DNA from: Flagellimonas sp947499585
GTDB taxonomy: Bacteria > Bacteroidota > Bacteroidia > Flavobacteriales > Flavobacteriaceae
Assembly (NCBI RefSeq): GCF_044596045.1
Contig: NZ_CP138995.1
Coordinates: forward strand, 2,294,001 to 2,358,000
Direction: 5' to 3'
Length of the DNA: 64,000 nucleotides
The number at the start of each line of letters is the position of its first letter. Positions within the stretch are counted from its first letter, which is position 1. Shown here one piece after another: positions 16,292-24,193 of the stretch. Below the pieces are notes generated by a model, which saw only the letters and a program-made list of their open reading frames with translations, was not told the DNA's origin and did no database searches. Position numbers and translations under genes: made by a program.

Positions 16292-16425
16292 CTTATTGGA
16301 TGCGACAAATATGTGAACAAATCTTTGAAAAAAAAAATGATTTTGTGGTTGAATATTCTATTTTTTTTTCGCATGTTTCATTATTGTTAACCAAGCCTCT
16401 AAATATATAATTTTTCAGTTAATAT

Positions 16426-16824
16426 ATGAGATTAAATTCATTTTCTTTTAGGGTCCGTTATGGAGAAACTGACCAAATGGGTGTCGTGTACCATGGCAAC
16501 TATGCACAATACCTAGAGATGGGTAGGGTGGAGTGGTTAAGAGCTTTAGGTATTAGTTATAGGAGCATGGAGGAAAATGGAATCATCCTACCTGTAATTT
16601 CCTTACAAATAGATTATAAAAAATCTGCGCTTTATGATGATTTACTTACGGTAGAAACTAGTATTCGTAAAAGGCCTTTAGTTAAGATTGAGTTTGACTA
16701 CAAAGTCTATAATGAAGCTAGAGATTTACTGGTCGAAGCAAATACCGTTTTGGCTTTTATGGATAAGAAAACGAATAGACCTATAAAATGCCCTGATTAC
16801 ATTTTGGAAAAACTAGATTTTTAA
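16426..16824 (+). CDS. Acyl-CoA thioesterase, YbgC/4-hydroxybenzoyl-CoA thioesterase family
   Basis: A 132-residue single hotdog-fold protein predicted to hydrolyse short- or medium-chain acyl-CoA thioesters. The catalytic Asp lies in RYGETDQMGVVYHGNYAQYL, the family's N-terminal signature. Length is the usual 130-140. It diverges from dnaA, and its stop overlaps the yigZ stop by 4 nt in convergent orientation. The physiological substrate is not evident. Confidence 0.92.
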   Translation: MRLNSFSFRVRYGETDQMGVVYHGNYAQYLEMGRVEWLRALGISYRSMEENGIILPVISLQIDYKKSALYDDLLTVETSIRKRPLVKIEFDYKVYNEARDLLVEANTVLAFMDKKTNRPIKCPDYILEKLDF

Positions 16825-17432
16825 CCCTTTGTTTTAATTGCAACATGTTGCATCTCTTCAAAGAGTTGTTTGGTTTGAGCTGCTTCACTCTCCCTAACCG
16901 AAATAAGTAGAGAACATTTCAGTTCCATTTGTTGTGAAACAATGGTAATTCCTTTTTGTTTAATTGAGCGCATTACCTTATCCATTTCTGGGTAATCGAA
17001 ATGCAATTGAAAGTGGGATTCTATTGTTTTTTCAATGATAACCGCATTTTCCAAAGCCATTTGAGCAGTTGCACGATACGCTTGGATAAGCCCGCCAACC
17101 CCTAATTTAGTGCCACCAAAAATTCGGACAACCGCAATTAAAACATTGGTGACGTCAAAAGACTGAATTTGTCCATGAATTGGCATTCCTGCCGAGTTGT
17201 TTGGTTCGCCGTCATCATTGGCTCTATAGCTATGTGTCTTTTCGCCCAGTTGCCACGCATAGCATACATGATTGGCCGTATGGTGTTTCTTTCGCAATGA
17301 TTCAATTATAGGTTTTACATCATCTTCTGAACAAATCGGAAATGCATAGCCGAAAAATTTACTTTTTCTATCCTTAAATAGAACTTCTGGAGAAGATTCT
17401 CTTATAGTTTTATAAATATCTTCTTCGTTCAT
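16821..17432 (-). CDS. YigZ/IMPACT family protein
   Basis: A 203-residue protein of the UPF0029/IMPACT family. The N-terminal domain contains the conserved KSKFFGYAFPI, HHTANHVCYAWQLG and DDGEPNNSAGMPI segments, and the C-terminal half is the DUF1949 ferredoxin-like domain. Bacterial members are poorly characterised; a role in translation stress is proposed by analogy with eukaryotic IMPACT. Its ATG overlaps the EamA stop by 1 nt (TAATG), the last step of the ribD-HAD-EamA-yigZ run. Confidence 0.9.
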   Translation of the reverse strand: MNEEDIYKTIRESSPEVLFKDRKSKFFGYAFPICSEDDVKPIIESLRKKHHTANHVCYAWQLGEKTHSYRANDDGEPNNSAGMPIHGQIQSFDVTNVLIAVVRIFGGTKLGVGGLIQAYRATAQMALENAVIIEKTIESHFQLHFDYPEMDKVMRSIKQKGITIVSQQMELKCSLLISVRESEAAQTKQLFEEMQHVAIKTKG

Positions 17433-18295
17433 TAAAACAAGGCTACTAGCATTATACTAACAATGGCCAAGGCTATGCCTCCCCAGTTTTTTAGACTTAG
17501 TTTCTCCTTGAAGATAAGAATTCCCAGAAGGGTTGAGAGCATTACAATTGCGACATTGTTGAGTGTGAAAATAGCTGCACTATCAAACCCTTCGTTTTGA
17601 AGTGCTCGTATCAAAAAGAAAATGGAAAAATAATTGGGGACTCCAAGTACAATACCTCCAATAATGTTTCTGAAATTTATTTTCAAAGGTTTTTTTACTG
17701 CCTTTATACCAATAAAAACAAATCCTGTAAGTGCTGCAAAACCAAAAATCATAGCTGAAAAAATAGCAACTTCTTTAGGGTCTAAATGATTTTCCTGAAA
17801 ATATTTCATGCTGATGTCTATGATGCCTGAACCTAAGAAAACAAGCAACGGCAACAACAAGGCCTTTTTTGAAAGTGCAATTGATTTTTCCTTCATCGAA
17901 GCAAAATAAACGGCTGCCAACGCCAATAGAATTCCAATAATTTGAAATACGGATAATGATTCCTTGTAAAAAATAACTCCAAAGATCACGGGCATTACTA
18001 AAGACATCTTTGTGGCAACAGAAGCTACAGAAACACCCGCAACTTGTGAAGCTTTGGCCATGAGATTGAATACTAGTATAAAAAAGACTCCCAAAGCCAA
18101 GGTTCCTAAAAACCATGATTTGTTTGCAATCTCATTAAAATTTATATCGCCCTCATATAGTAACATGCCAACCACACATGCAACTACATAATTGGTAATA
18201 ATCGCATAAAGTGTTTGGATTTTGTATACATCAAACAATTTAAAAATGACAAAAATTAAACTGGAACAAAGAACACTCAGTGCAAGGTTCAACAT
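17432..18295 (-). CDS. EamA/DMT-superfamily transporter
   Basis: An inner-membrane protein of 287 residues with about ten hydrophobic segments in two homologous halves, as in drug/metabolite transporters. Solute unknown. The open frame extends to 18349, but the ATG at 18295 (MLNLALSVLCSS) is chosen because it starts directly at the first membrane segment and forms a TAATG overlap with the upstream HAD gene. Transport of a riboflavin-related compound would be a guess from the ribD context only. Confidence 0.88.
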   Translation of the reverse strand: MLNLALSVLCSSLIFVIFKLFDVYKIQTLYAIITNYVVACVVGMLLYEGDINFNEIANKSWFLGTLALGVFFILVFNLMAKASQVAGVSVASVATKMSLVMPVIFGVIFYKESLSVFQIIGILLALAAVYFASMKEKSIALSKKALLLPLLVFLGSGIIDISMKYFQENHLDPKEVAIFSAMIFGFAALTGFVFIGIKAVKKPLKINFRNIIGGIVLGVPNYFSIFFLIRALQNEGFDSAAIFTLNNVAIVMLSTLLGILIFKEKLSLKNWGGIALAIVSIMLVALF

Positions 18296-18897
18296 TATAA
18301 ATAAGATTTTAATTGGGTAATGTCTTCCTTGCCTACTTGCAGGTTCCAAACATTTATGCCAATACTGGCTGCGGAGTCTGTATTTTCAAGAGTATCGTCT
18401 ACAAACAAAGTTTCAGAAGCAACTAAATTGTTTTCTTTCAATACAAACTCATAGATTTCTGCATCTGGTTTTCGCATACCCATTTCATAAGAGAGGTAAA
18501 ACACTTCAAAAGCATTTTTAAACCGATTGAACTTTTCCATTCCCATTTGCTGTTTTACATATTCAATATGAATATCATTTGTGTTGCTCAGAAGAAAAAG
18601 TCTATAACTGTTTTGTGCGGCCAAAGTTTCTACAAATTCCAATCTATTATCAGGAAACTCTAACAGGATTGCATTCCATGCATGTATTAAATCTTTCTCA
18701 GTAGCTGTGGGAAAATGTTCTGAAACCTGATTCAGGAAAGCACGGGAACCCATAGAACCCTTTTCATACTCCTTAAATAAAGTATCCAAATCTGGAGTTA
18801 GGTTTTTAAAACCGAACTTTTCCATGGCTTTGGGTGTTGCTGATTTATCCAAATCAATAAAAATGTCTCCAAAGTCTAAAATAATGTTTTTAATCAT
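18295..18897 (-). CDS. HAD-family phosphatase
   Basis: A 200-residue haloacid-dehalogenase-like hydrolase with a helical cap. Motif I is IILDFGDIFIDLD: the second position of the usual DxD is Gly (DFG), so the general-acid Asp expected two residues after the nucleophile is not at its normal place, while a later Asp (FIDLD) is close by. Motif II is LFLLSNTND and motif IV LFVDDTLENTD. It overlaps ribD by 8 nt. HAD enzymes often dephosphorylate the riboflavin intermediate, so the context suggests that role, but this is inference. Confidence 0.85.
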   Translation of the reverse strand: MIKNIILDFGDIFIDLDKSATPKAMEKFGFKNLTPDLDTLFKEYEKGSMGSRAFLNQVSEHFPTATEKDLIHAWNAILLEFPDNRLEFVETLAAQNSYRLFLLSNTNDIHIEYVKQQMGMEKFNRFKNAFEVFYLSYEMGMRKPDAEIYEFVLKENNLVASETLFVDDTLENTDSAASIGINVWNLQVGKEDITQLKSYL

Positions 18898-19942
18898 TTA
18901 CAAATATTGATAGCGTGTCAGATACAATAGGTTTTGCCTCTAATAGTCTTCCTGAAATTTTGGGCGAGTTAATCCCACTTTTAAATGTTGTTGGTCCCTT
19001 AAAAATTCGCGCTTCATCCCATAAATTCGCATCAATAAAGGTTTGAAGGGTTTTAGAGCCGCCTTCAATCAGTAAACTTGTAATGGAATGTTTGCAAAGG
19101 ACTGAACAAATCTGTTGGGCAACAGATACAGAGAAATCAATCAATTCATAACCAACCCCATCCAAGTATTTAGATGAATCATCAATTTGAGTAAATACAA
19201 TTGTTTTTATACTCTTGTCCAAAACATGAAAACCTGAAGGAATCTTCAAATCTTTATCCAAAACAACACGTACTGGGTGTTTTCCGTCCCAACTTCTTAG
19301 CGTTAGCTTTGGATTATCGGCCAAGACCGTATTGGTGCCAACCAAAATTGCTTGTTCCTCACTACGCCATTGATGAACCAGTTGTTTGGAGTACGAATTG
19401 GTAATCCATACGGGTTGCGGTTTCTTTTTTCTCAATATGTCATCTGGTGCAATAAAACCATCTTGGGTCTCGGCCCATTTTAAAATTATATAAGGGCGCT
19501 TTTTTTCTTGGAAACTTAAAAACCGTTTATGATGAATTCTACATTCTTCTTCAAGAATACCAACAGTCACTTTGCAGCCAGATGCTTTTAATTTTTCAAT
19601 TCCTTTTCCTGCTACTTTATCATGAGGATCTTGAAGCCCTATAAAAACCTGTGAAATTTTGTGTTTAATAATTAAATTGGTACATGGTGGAGTTTTACCA
19701 AAATGGGAACATGGTTCTAATGATACATAAAGAGTGGCTTTGGAAAGTAGCTCCTTGTCTTTTACTGAGTTAATGGCGTTTACCTCCGCATGGGAACCAC
19801 CATACGGACTGGTATAGCCCTCACCAATAATTTGATTATTGTGAACAATAACACTACCTACCATAGGATTTGGTGCTGTAGTTCCAAGCCCTTTTTTGCC
19901 TAGTTGAATGCACCGTAACATGTATTTTTCATGTATATTCAC
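18890..19942 (-). CDS. ribD: Riboflavin biosynthesis bifunctional deaminase/reductase RibD
   Basis: Deaminates the pyrimidine product of GTP cyclohydrolase II and reduces its ribosyl side chain. The N-terminal deaminase has the zinc motifs GGSHAEVNAI and EPCSHFGKTPPC; the C-terminal reductase (about 150-350) contains LRSWDGKHPVRVVLD and LLIEGGSKTLQTF. I choose GTG at 19942, giving the family start (M)NIHEKYMLRCIQLGKKGLG; the frame opens at a TTG at 19960 and the first ATG is at 19921, which would cut the domain. It heads a four-gene overlapping run and diverges from the GNAT gene. Confidence 0.94.
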   Translation of the reverse strand: MNIHEKYMLRCIQLGKKGLGTTAPNPMVGSVIVHNNQIIGEGYTSPYGGSHAEVNAINSVKDKELLSKATLYVSLEPCSHFGKTPPCTNLIIKHKISQVFIGLQDPHDKVAGKGIEKLKASGCKVTVGILEEECRIHHKRFLSFQEKKRPYIILKWAETQDGFIAPDDILRKKKPQPVWITNSYSKQLVHQWRSEEQAILVGTNTVLADNPKLTLRSWDGKHPVRVVLDKDLKIPSGFHVLDKSIKTIVFTQIDDSSKYLDGVGYELIDFSVSVAQQICSVLCKHSITSLLIEGGSKTLQTFIDANLWDEARIFKGPTTFKSGINSPKISGRLLEAKPIVSDTLSIFVND

Positions 19943-19971
19943 ATCGCAAAAATAGAACAATAAAACACAAT

Positions 19972-20457
19972 ATGGGTGAGGCCATAATTAGGGAAATTAC
20001 TCCAGATGATAATGCTCAGGTAACACAGGTAATTCGCAAAGTTTTGTTGGATTTTGGAGTGCCAAAAGTGGGCACGGCTTATGCAGACAAGGCATTGGAT
20101 AATATGTATGAGACCTACAATGCTCCTAACGCAACTTACTTTGTGGTCGAGGATGATGGACAAATTATTGGTTGTGCAGGAATTGCACAATTGGATAATT
20201 ATGAAGGCAATGTTTGCGAGTTGCAAAAAATGTATTTATTGGAAGAAGCAAGGGGCAGGGGCTTAGGCTCTAAAATGATTATGGTATGTTTGGAAAAAGC
20301 CAAAGAATATGGTTTTGAGCAGTGCTATTTAGAGACAATGCCATATATGGAAGCCGCCCAAAAACTATATAAAAAGAATGGTTTTGAATACATAGACGCT
20401 CCAATGGGGAATACAGGCCATTATTCATGCCCGGTTTGGATGCTTAAAAAACTGTAG
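19972..20457 (+). CDS. GNAT-family N-acetyltransferase
   Basis: A 161-residue acetyltransferase. Motif A is clear at about 85-110 (LQKMYLLEEARGRGLGSKMI), followed by CYLETMPYMEAAQKLYKKNGF. It resembles the small group often found beside prmC in Flavobacteriaceae; substrate unknown. The prmC start (GTG) begins 1 nt after its stop, so the two are cotranscribed. It diverges from ribD across 29 nt. Confidence 0.9.
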   Translation: MGEAIIREITPDDNAQVTQVIRKVLLDFGVPKVGTAYADKALDNMYETYNAPNATYFVVEDDGQIIGCAGIAQLDNYEGNVCELQKMYLLEEARGRGLGSKMIMVCLEKAKEYGFEQCYLETMPYMEAAQKLYKKNGFEYIDAPMGNTGHYSCPVWMLKKL

Positions 20458-20458
20458 T

Positions 20459-21313
20459 GTGCTTCTAAAAGAAATCAAGACTATTTTCCATCAAGAATTA
20501 GATGTTATTTATCCTAAAGAAGAAGTTGATGCTTTTTTTTATAGGTTGATAGAGCACTATTTGAAGCTCGATAGGTTTGTATTGGTGCTTCAACCTAATC
20601 TTGCAATAACAAAAGAAGAAGAACAACCAATTTTTGAAGCGTTAGCAGGGTTGAAGTTGGAAAAACCCTTGCAGTATATTTTGGGTACAGCTCATTTCAT
20701 GGATTTAGAGATTAAAGTAAATGAAAACGTGCTGATTCCAAGGCCAGAAACTGAGGAATTGGTAGAATGGATTCTTGAGGAATGTCAAGTCAAGCCCAGT
20801 CGAGATCTTAAAATATTGGATATTGGTACAGGAAGCGGGTGTATTGCAATGGCCTTGGCAAAAGGTCTTCCAAATGCTAAGGTATATGCCTTGGATGTCT
20901 CAGAAGAAGCTTTGAAAGTTGCACAAGAAAATGCTGAATCTAACCAGGTTGAAATTGAGTTTATTCAAATGGACGTTTTAAACCCCAATAATCTTGAACT
21001 TAAGTTTGACATTATTGTTTCTAACCCGCCATACGTCAGGGAATTGGAAAAACATGAAATCAAGAACAATGTAAAAGCATATGAACCAAGCTTGGCACTT
21101 TTTGTTCCGGATGAAGATGCTTTGTTGTTTTACAGGGCCATCATTGCTTTTGCAGAAAAACACCTTTTAGAAAAAGGGCATTTGTATTTAGAAATCAATC
21201 AATATTTAGGAAAGGAGACCAAAGCACTTTTAGAAGCGCATAATTTTTCAGAAATTGAACTACGTAAAGATCTCTTTGGAAATGATAGAATGCTTAAAGG
21301 TAAACTAGATTGA
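20459..21313 (+). CDS. prmC: Peptide chain release factor N5-glutamine methyltransferase
   Basis: Methylates the glutamine of the GGQ motif in release factors RF1 and RF2. The 284 residues contain an N-terminal helical domain, the SAM-binding motif ILDIGTGSGCIAMALA and the catalytic NPPY motif (VSNPPYVRE). Translation starts with GTG at 20459, directly after the acetyltransferase stop; no ATG fits the conserved N-terminus. The next gene (LOG family) follows after 1 nt. Confidence 0.96.
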   Translation: MLLKEIKTIFHQELDVIYPKEEVDAFFYRLIEHYLKLDRFVLVLQPNLAITKEEEQPIFEALAGLKLEKPLQYILGTAHFMDLEIKVNENVLIPRPETEELVEWILEECQVKPSRDLKILDIGTGSGCIAMALAKGLPNAKVYALDVSEEALKVAQENAESNQVEIEFIQMDVLNPNNLELKFDIIVSNPPYVRELEKHEIKNNVKAYEPSLALFVPDEDALLFYRAIIAFAEKHLLEKGHLYLEINQYLGKETKALLEAHNFSEIELRKDLFGNDRMLKGKLD

Positions 21314-21314
21314 T

Positions 21315-21896
21315 ATGGACAGTATTGCGGTTTTTTGTGGAAGCAGTGAAGGGAATGACTCTGATGTGATAAATGCGGCCTTTCAATTAGGTGAGCATTT
21401 AGCTACCAAGGACATCAGCTTGGTTTATGGTGGAGCCAAAGTAGGATTAATGGGTCAAGTGGCTGATGGTGTCCTAGCCCAAAACGGTAAGGCAATAGGT
21501 GTGATACCTGATTTCCTAAAACGAAAGGAAGTTTTTCATCCCAATATTACCGAATTGATCATAGTGGAAACCATGCACGAAAGAAAATTGAAAATGCACG
21601 AACTGTCCAATGGTTTTATTGCCCTTCCTGGAGGGTATGGTACTTTGGAAGAACTATTTGAAATCATAACCTGGGGACAACTCGGACTGCATCAAAAGCC
21701 TATTGGAATATTGAATGCAAAAGGTTTTTTTGATTCTATGCTTCAGTTTTTGGATACAATGGTGACCAATGGATTCTTAAAACAAGAAAATCGAGATATG
21801 CTATTGATTGAGGATACCCCAAAAAATCTTTTGGCAAAAATGAAAGCATATAAACCTACTGCGGTTCCAAAATGGATTGTAAAAGAACAAACATAG
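21315..21896 (+). CDS. LOG family protein (TIGR00730)
   Basis: A 193-residue Rossmann-like protein. The family motif PGGYGTLEELFE and the upstream R-K pair (HERKLKMHELSNGFIALPGG) match LOG proteins, long mislabelled lysine decarboxylases; characterised members hydrolyse nucleoside 5'-monophosphates such as cytokinin riboside monophosphate to base and ribose 5-phosphate. The bacterial substrate here is not known. It abuts ligA (ATG at 21897 directly after its stop). Confidence 0.92.
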   Translation: MDSIAVFCGSSEGNDSDVINAAFQLGEHLATKDISLVYGGAKVGLMGQVADGVLAQNGKAIGVIPDFLKRKEVFHPNITELIIVETMHERKLKMHELSNGFIALPGGYGTLEELFEIITWGQLGLHQKPIGILNAKGFFDSMLQFLDTMVTNGFLKQENRDMLLIEDTPKNLLAKMKAYKPTAVPKWIVKEQT

Positions 21897-23894
21897 ATGA
21901 CCAATCAAGAAAAAATCACTGCCCTTAGGGATGAGCTAAGGGAACATAATTATAACTATTATGTCCAGGACAAGCCCACAATCTCTGATTATGAGTTTGA
22001 TGTAAAGCTGAAGGAACTTCAGGAATTAGAGCAAGCCCATCCAGAGTTTTATGATGCTGCTTCGCCCACACTAAGGGTTGGGGGAGAGGTGACCAAAAAT
22101 TTTGAAACCATTCAGCATGAACACCGGATGTATTCATTGGATAATTCCTATTCCAAAGAAGATTTAGAGGATTGGGAAAAGCGGATTCAGCGTATTCTAG
22201 GTGATGTTGAAGTTGAGTTTACCTGCGAACTAAAATATGATGGAGCTTCTATCAGTCTAACATACGAAGAAGGAGCGTTGGTTAAAGCCGTAACTAGAGG
22301 TGATGGTTTTCAAGGAGATAACGTCACAACCAACATCAAGACTATAAAATCGGTTCCGCTGCAATTGAAAGGAGATTACCCACCCAAGTTTGACATACGA
22401 GGCGAGATTATTTTGACCTTGGAAGGTTTTGCTAAAATGAACCAAGAACGTCTTGCTAATGGGGAAGAGGCATATATGAATCCCAGAAATACGGCTTCAG
22501 GGAGCCTAAAACTACAAGACAGTGCCTTGGTTGCCCAACGTCCTTTGGAATGTCTGTTGTATAGCATTACCGGAAAAGGTTTAAGTATATCCACTCAGTT
22601 TGAAGTTCTTGAAAAGGCACGTGCTTGGGGCTTTAAAGTGCCTACGGTGGCAAAAATGTGCAAGACTACAGATGAAGTCATGCAATTTGTGGAGCATTGG
22701 GATGTACACCGTCATGATTTGCCTTATGAAACGGATGGTGTAGTTATCAAAGTAAATAGTTTAAGGCATCAGGAAGAGTTGGGATATACAGCCAAGGCGC
22801 CGCGTTGGGCCATGGCATATAAGTTTAAGGCAGAGCAGGTTTCTACAGTGCTACATGAAATTACGTATCAGGTAGGGAGAACGGGAGCTATTACTCCCGT
22901 GGCAAATTTAGAACCAGTTTTGCTGGCCGGCACTACTGTAAAACGTGCCTCTTTGCACAATGCAGATCAGATAGAAAAATTGGATATTAGGGTGGGTGAT
23001 ACCGTTTTTGTTGAAAAAGGAGGAGAAATCATTCCAAAGATTATAGCGGTGGACTTTACCAAACGCCCTTCGGATTCTGTTGTTACCAAATACATTCAGC
23101 ATTGCCCGGAATGCAATACGGAATTGATTCGAAAAGAAGGAGAAGCACAACATTTTTGCCCAAATGATACTGGTTGTCCAACTCAGATAACGGGTCGTAT
23201 CCAACATTTTATTTCTCGAAAAGCAATGGATATTGAAGGTTTGGGCGGGGAAACCGTAGAATTACTTTTTAAAGAAGGATTGATAGCGAATTATGCAGAT
23301 TTATACACCTTAACTAAAGAGCAAGTCATGCCATTGGAGCGCATGGCAGAAAAATCTGCAGAGAATTTGGTCCATGGAGTTGCAGCTTCTGTAGTAATTC
23401 CTTTTGAACGTGTACTGTTTGGTTTAGGAATACGGTATGTAGGGGAAACGGTAGCCAAAAAGTTGGCAAAGGCCTATAAGAACATAGATGCCTTAATTGC
23501 CGCAACCGAAGAAGAATTGGTAACTGTAGATGAGATAGGGACCCGTATTGCTGAAAGTGTCGTGCAGTTTTTTGGAGAATCCTCTAATGTTGAAATTATA
23601 GAACGGTTAAAATCCTATGGATTGCAGTTTTCACTATCTGAAGAACAATTGGAAAATCAATCTGAAAAATTAAAGGGACAAACCTTTGTGGTTTCCGGTG
23701 TTTTTGAATCCCTAGGAAGAACTGAACTCAAAAAATTAATAGAGGATAACGGGGGCAAGGTAGCTTCTTCCATTTCCTCCAAAACCACTTTCTTGGTAGC
23801 AGGCGCCAATATGGGACCAAGCAAGAAAACGAAGGCTGAAGGCTTAGGGGTGCCAATTATTTCTGAACAAGAGTTTTTAGAAAAGTTAGGCTGA
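21897..23894 (+). CDS. ligA: NAD-dependent DNA ligase LigA
   Basis: Seals nicks in replication and repair using NAD. The 665 residues show the Ia domain (YYVQDKPTISDYEFD), the adenylation domain with Lys113 in CELKYDGASIS, an OB fold, the four-cysteine zinc finger (CPECNTELIRKEGEAQHFCP, then C in TGCPT), helix-hairpin-helix repeats (GLGIRYVGETVAKKL) and a C-terminal BRCT domain (KGQTFVVSGVF). All domains are complete. The stop overlaps the ATG of the following small gene by 1 nt (TGATG). Confidence 0.98.
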   Translation: MTNQEKITALRDELREHNYNYYVQDKPTISDYEFDVKLKELQELEQAHPEFYDAASPTLRVGGEVTKNFETIQHEHRMYSLDNSYSKEDLEDWEKRIQRILGDVEVEFTCELKYDGASISLTYEEGALVKAVTRGDGFQGDNVTTNIKTIKSVPLQLKGDYPPKFDIRGEIILTLEGFAKMNQERLANGEEAYMNPRNTASGSLKLQDSALVAQRPLECLLYSITGKGLSISTQFEVLEKARAWGFKVPTVAKMCKTTDEVMQFVEHWDVHRHDLPYETDGVVIKVNSLRHQEELGYTAKAPRWAMAYKFKAEQVSTVLHEITYQVGRTGAITPVANLEPVLLAGTTVKRASLHNADQIEKLDIRVGDTVFVEKGGEIIPKIIAVDFTKRPSDSVVTKYIQHCPECNTELIRKEGEAQHFCPNDTGCPTQITGRIQHFISRKAMDIEGLGGETVELLFKEGLIANYADLYTLTKEQVMPLERMAEKSAENLVHGVAASVVIPFERVLFGLGIRYVGETVAKKLAKAYKNIDALIAATEEELVTVDEIGTRIAESVVQFFGESSNVEIIERLKSYGLQFSLSEEQLENQSEKLKGQTFVVSGVFESLGRTELKKLIEDNGGKVASSISSKTTFLVAGANMGPSKKTKAEGLGVPIISEQEFLEKLG

Positions 23895-24193
23895 TGGTAC
23901 CAGAAACTCTTGAAGCGTTTAAAGATACTCTGGTTAAAGCTACTCCCTCTGTGGATTGGTCCCAAGCATTACAATCAATTTGGTGGGCAGCTAAGGGGAA
24001 TTGGAATGCTTCTCATGATATTGCCCAAGATTTACACACAAAAATGGGCAGTCGAATTCATGCATATTTACATAGGTTGGAAGGAGACGATTGGAATGCG
24101 GGGTATTGGTACAGGCAAGCTAATGTGCCTTTTCCTAAATGTAGTCTTGAAGGGGAATTACAAAAACTGATAGAGTCTGTTTTAGAACACTAA
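23894..24193 (+). CDS. Small tryptophan-rich conserved protein, unknown function
   Basis: A 99-residue soluble protein with six tryptophans. The conserved-looking block runs SIWWAAKGNWNASHDIAQDL and ends GYWYRQANVPFP. From memory, proteins with this HDIAQD...HAYLHR...NAGYWYR pattern are widespread in Bacteroidota and Proteobacteria, without known function. Its ATG overlaps the ligA stop by 1 nt, so it is translated with the ligase transcript. No catalytic or metal motif is obvious beyond several His and Asp residues. Its end overlaps the convergent MBL gene by 4 nt. Confidence 0.8.
   Translation: MVPETLEAFKDTLVKATPSVDWSQALQSIWWAAKGNWNASHDIAQDLHTKMGSRIHAYLHRLEGDDWNAGYWYRQANVPFPKCSLEGELQKLIESVLEH

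Noticed and set aside
16300..16400. Possible oriC beside dnaA
   Set aside because: Only one near-match to a DnaA box (TTGTTCACA on the minus strand) and no cluster or unwinding element that stands out from the general AT-richness.
18295..18349. 18-codon N-terminal extension of the EamA transporter
   Set aside because: The ATG at 18295 forms the TAATG junction with the HAD gene and starts at the first membrane helix; the extension is polar and lies inside the HAD coding region.
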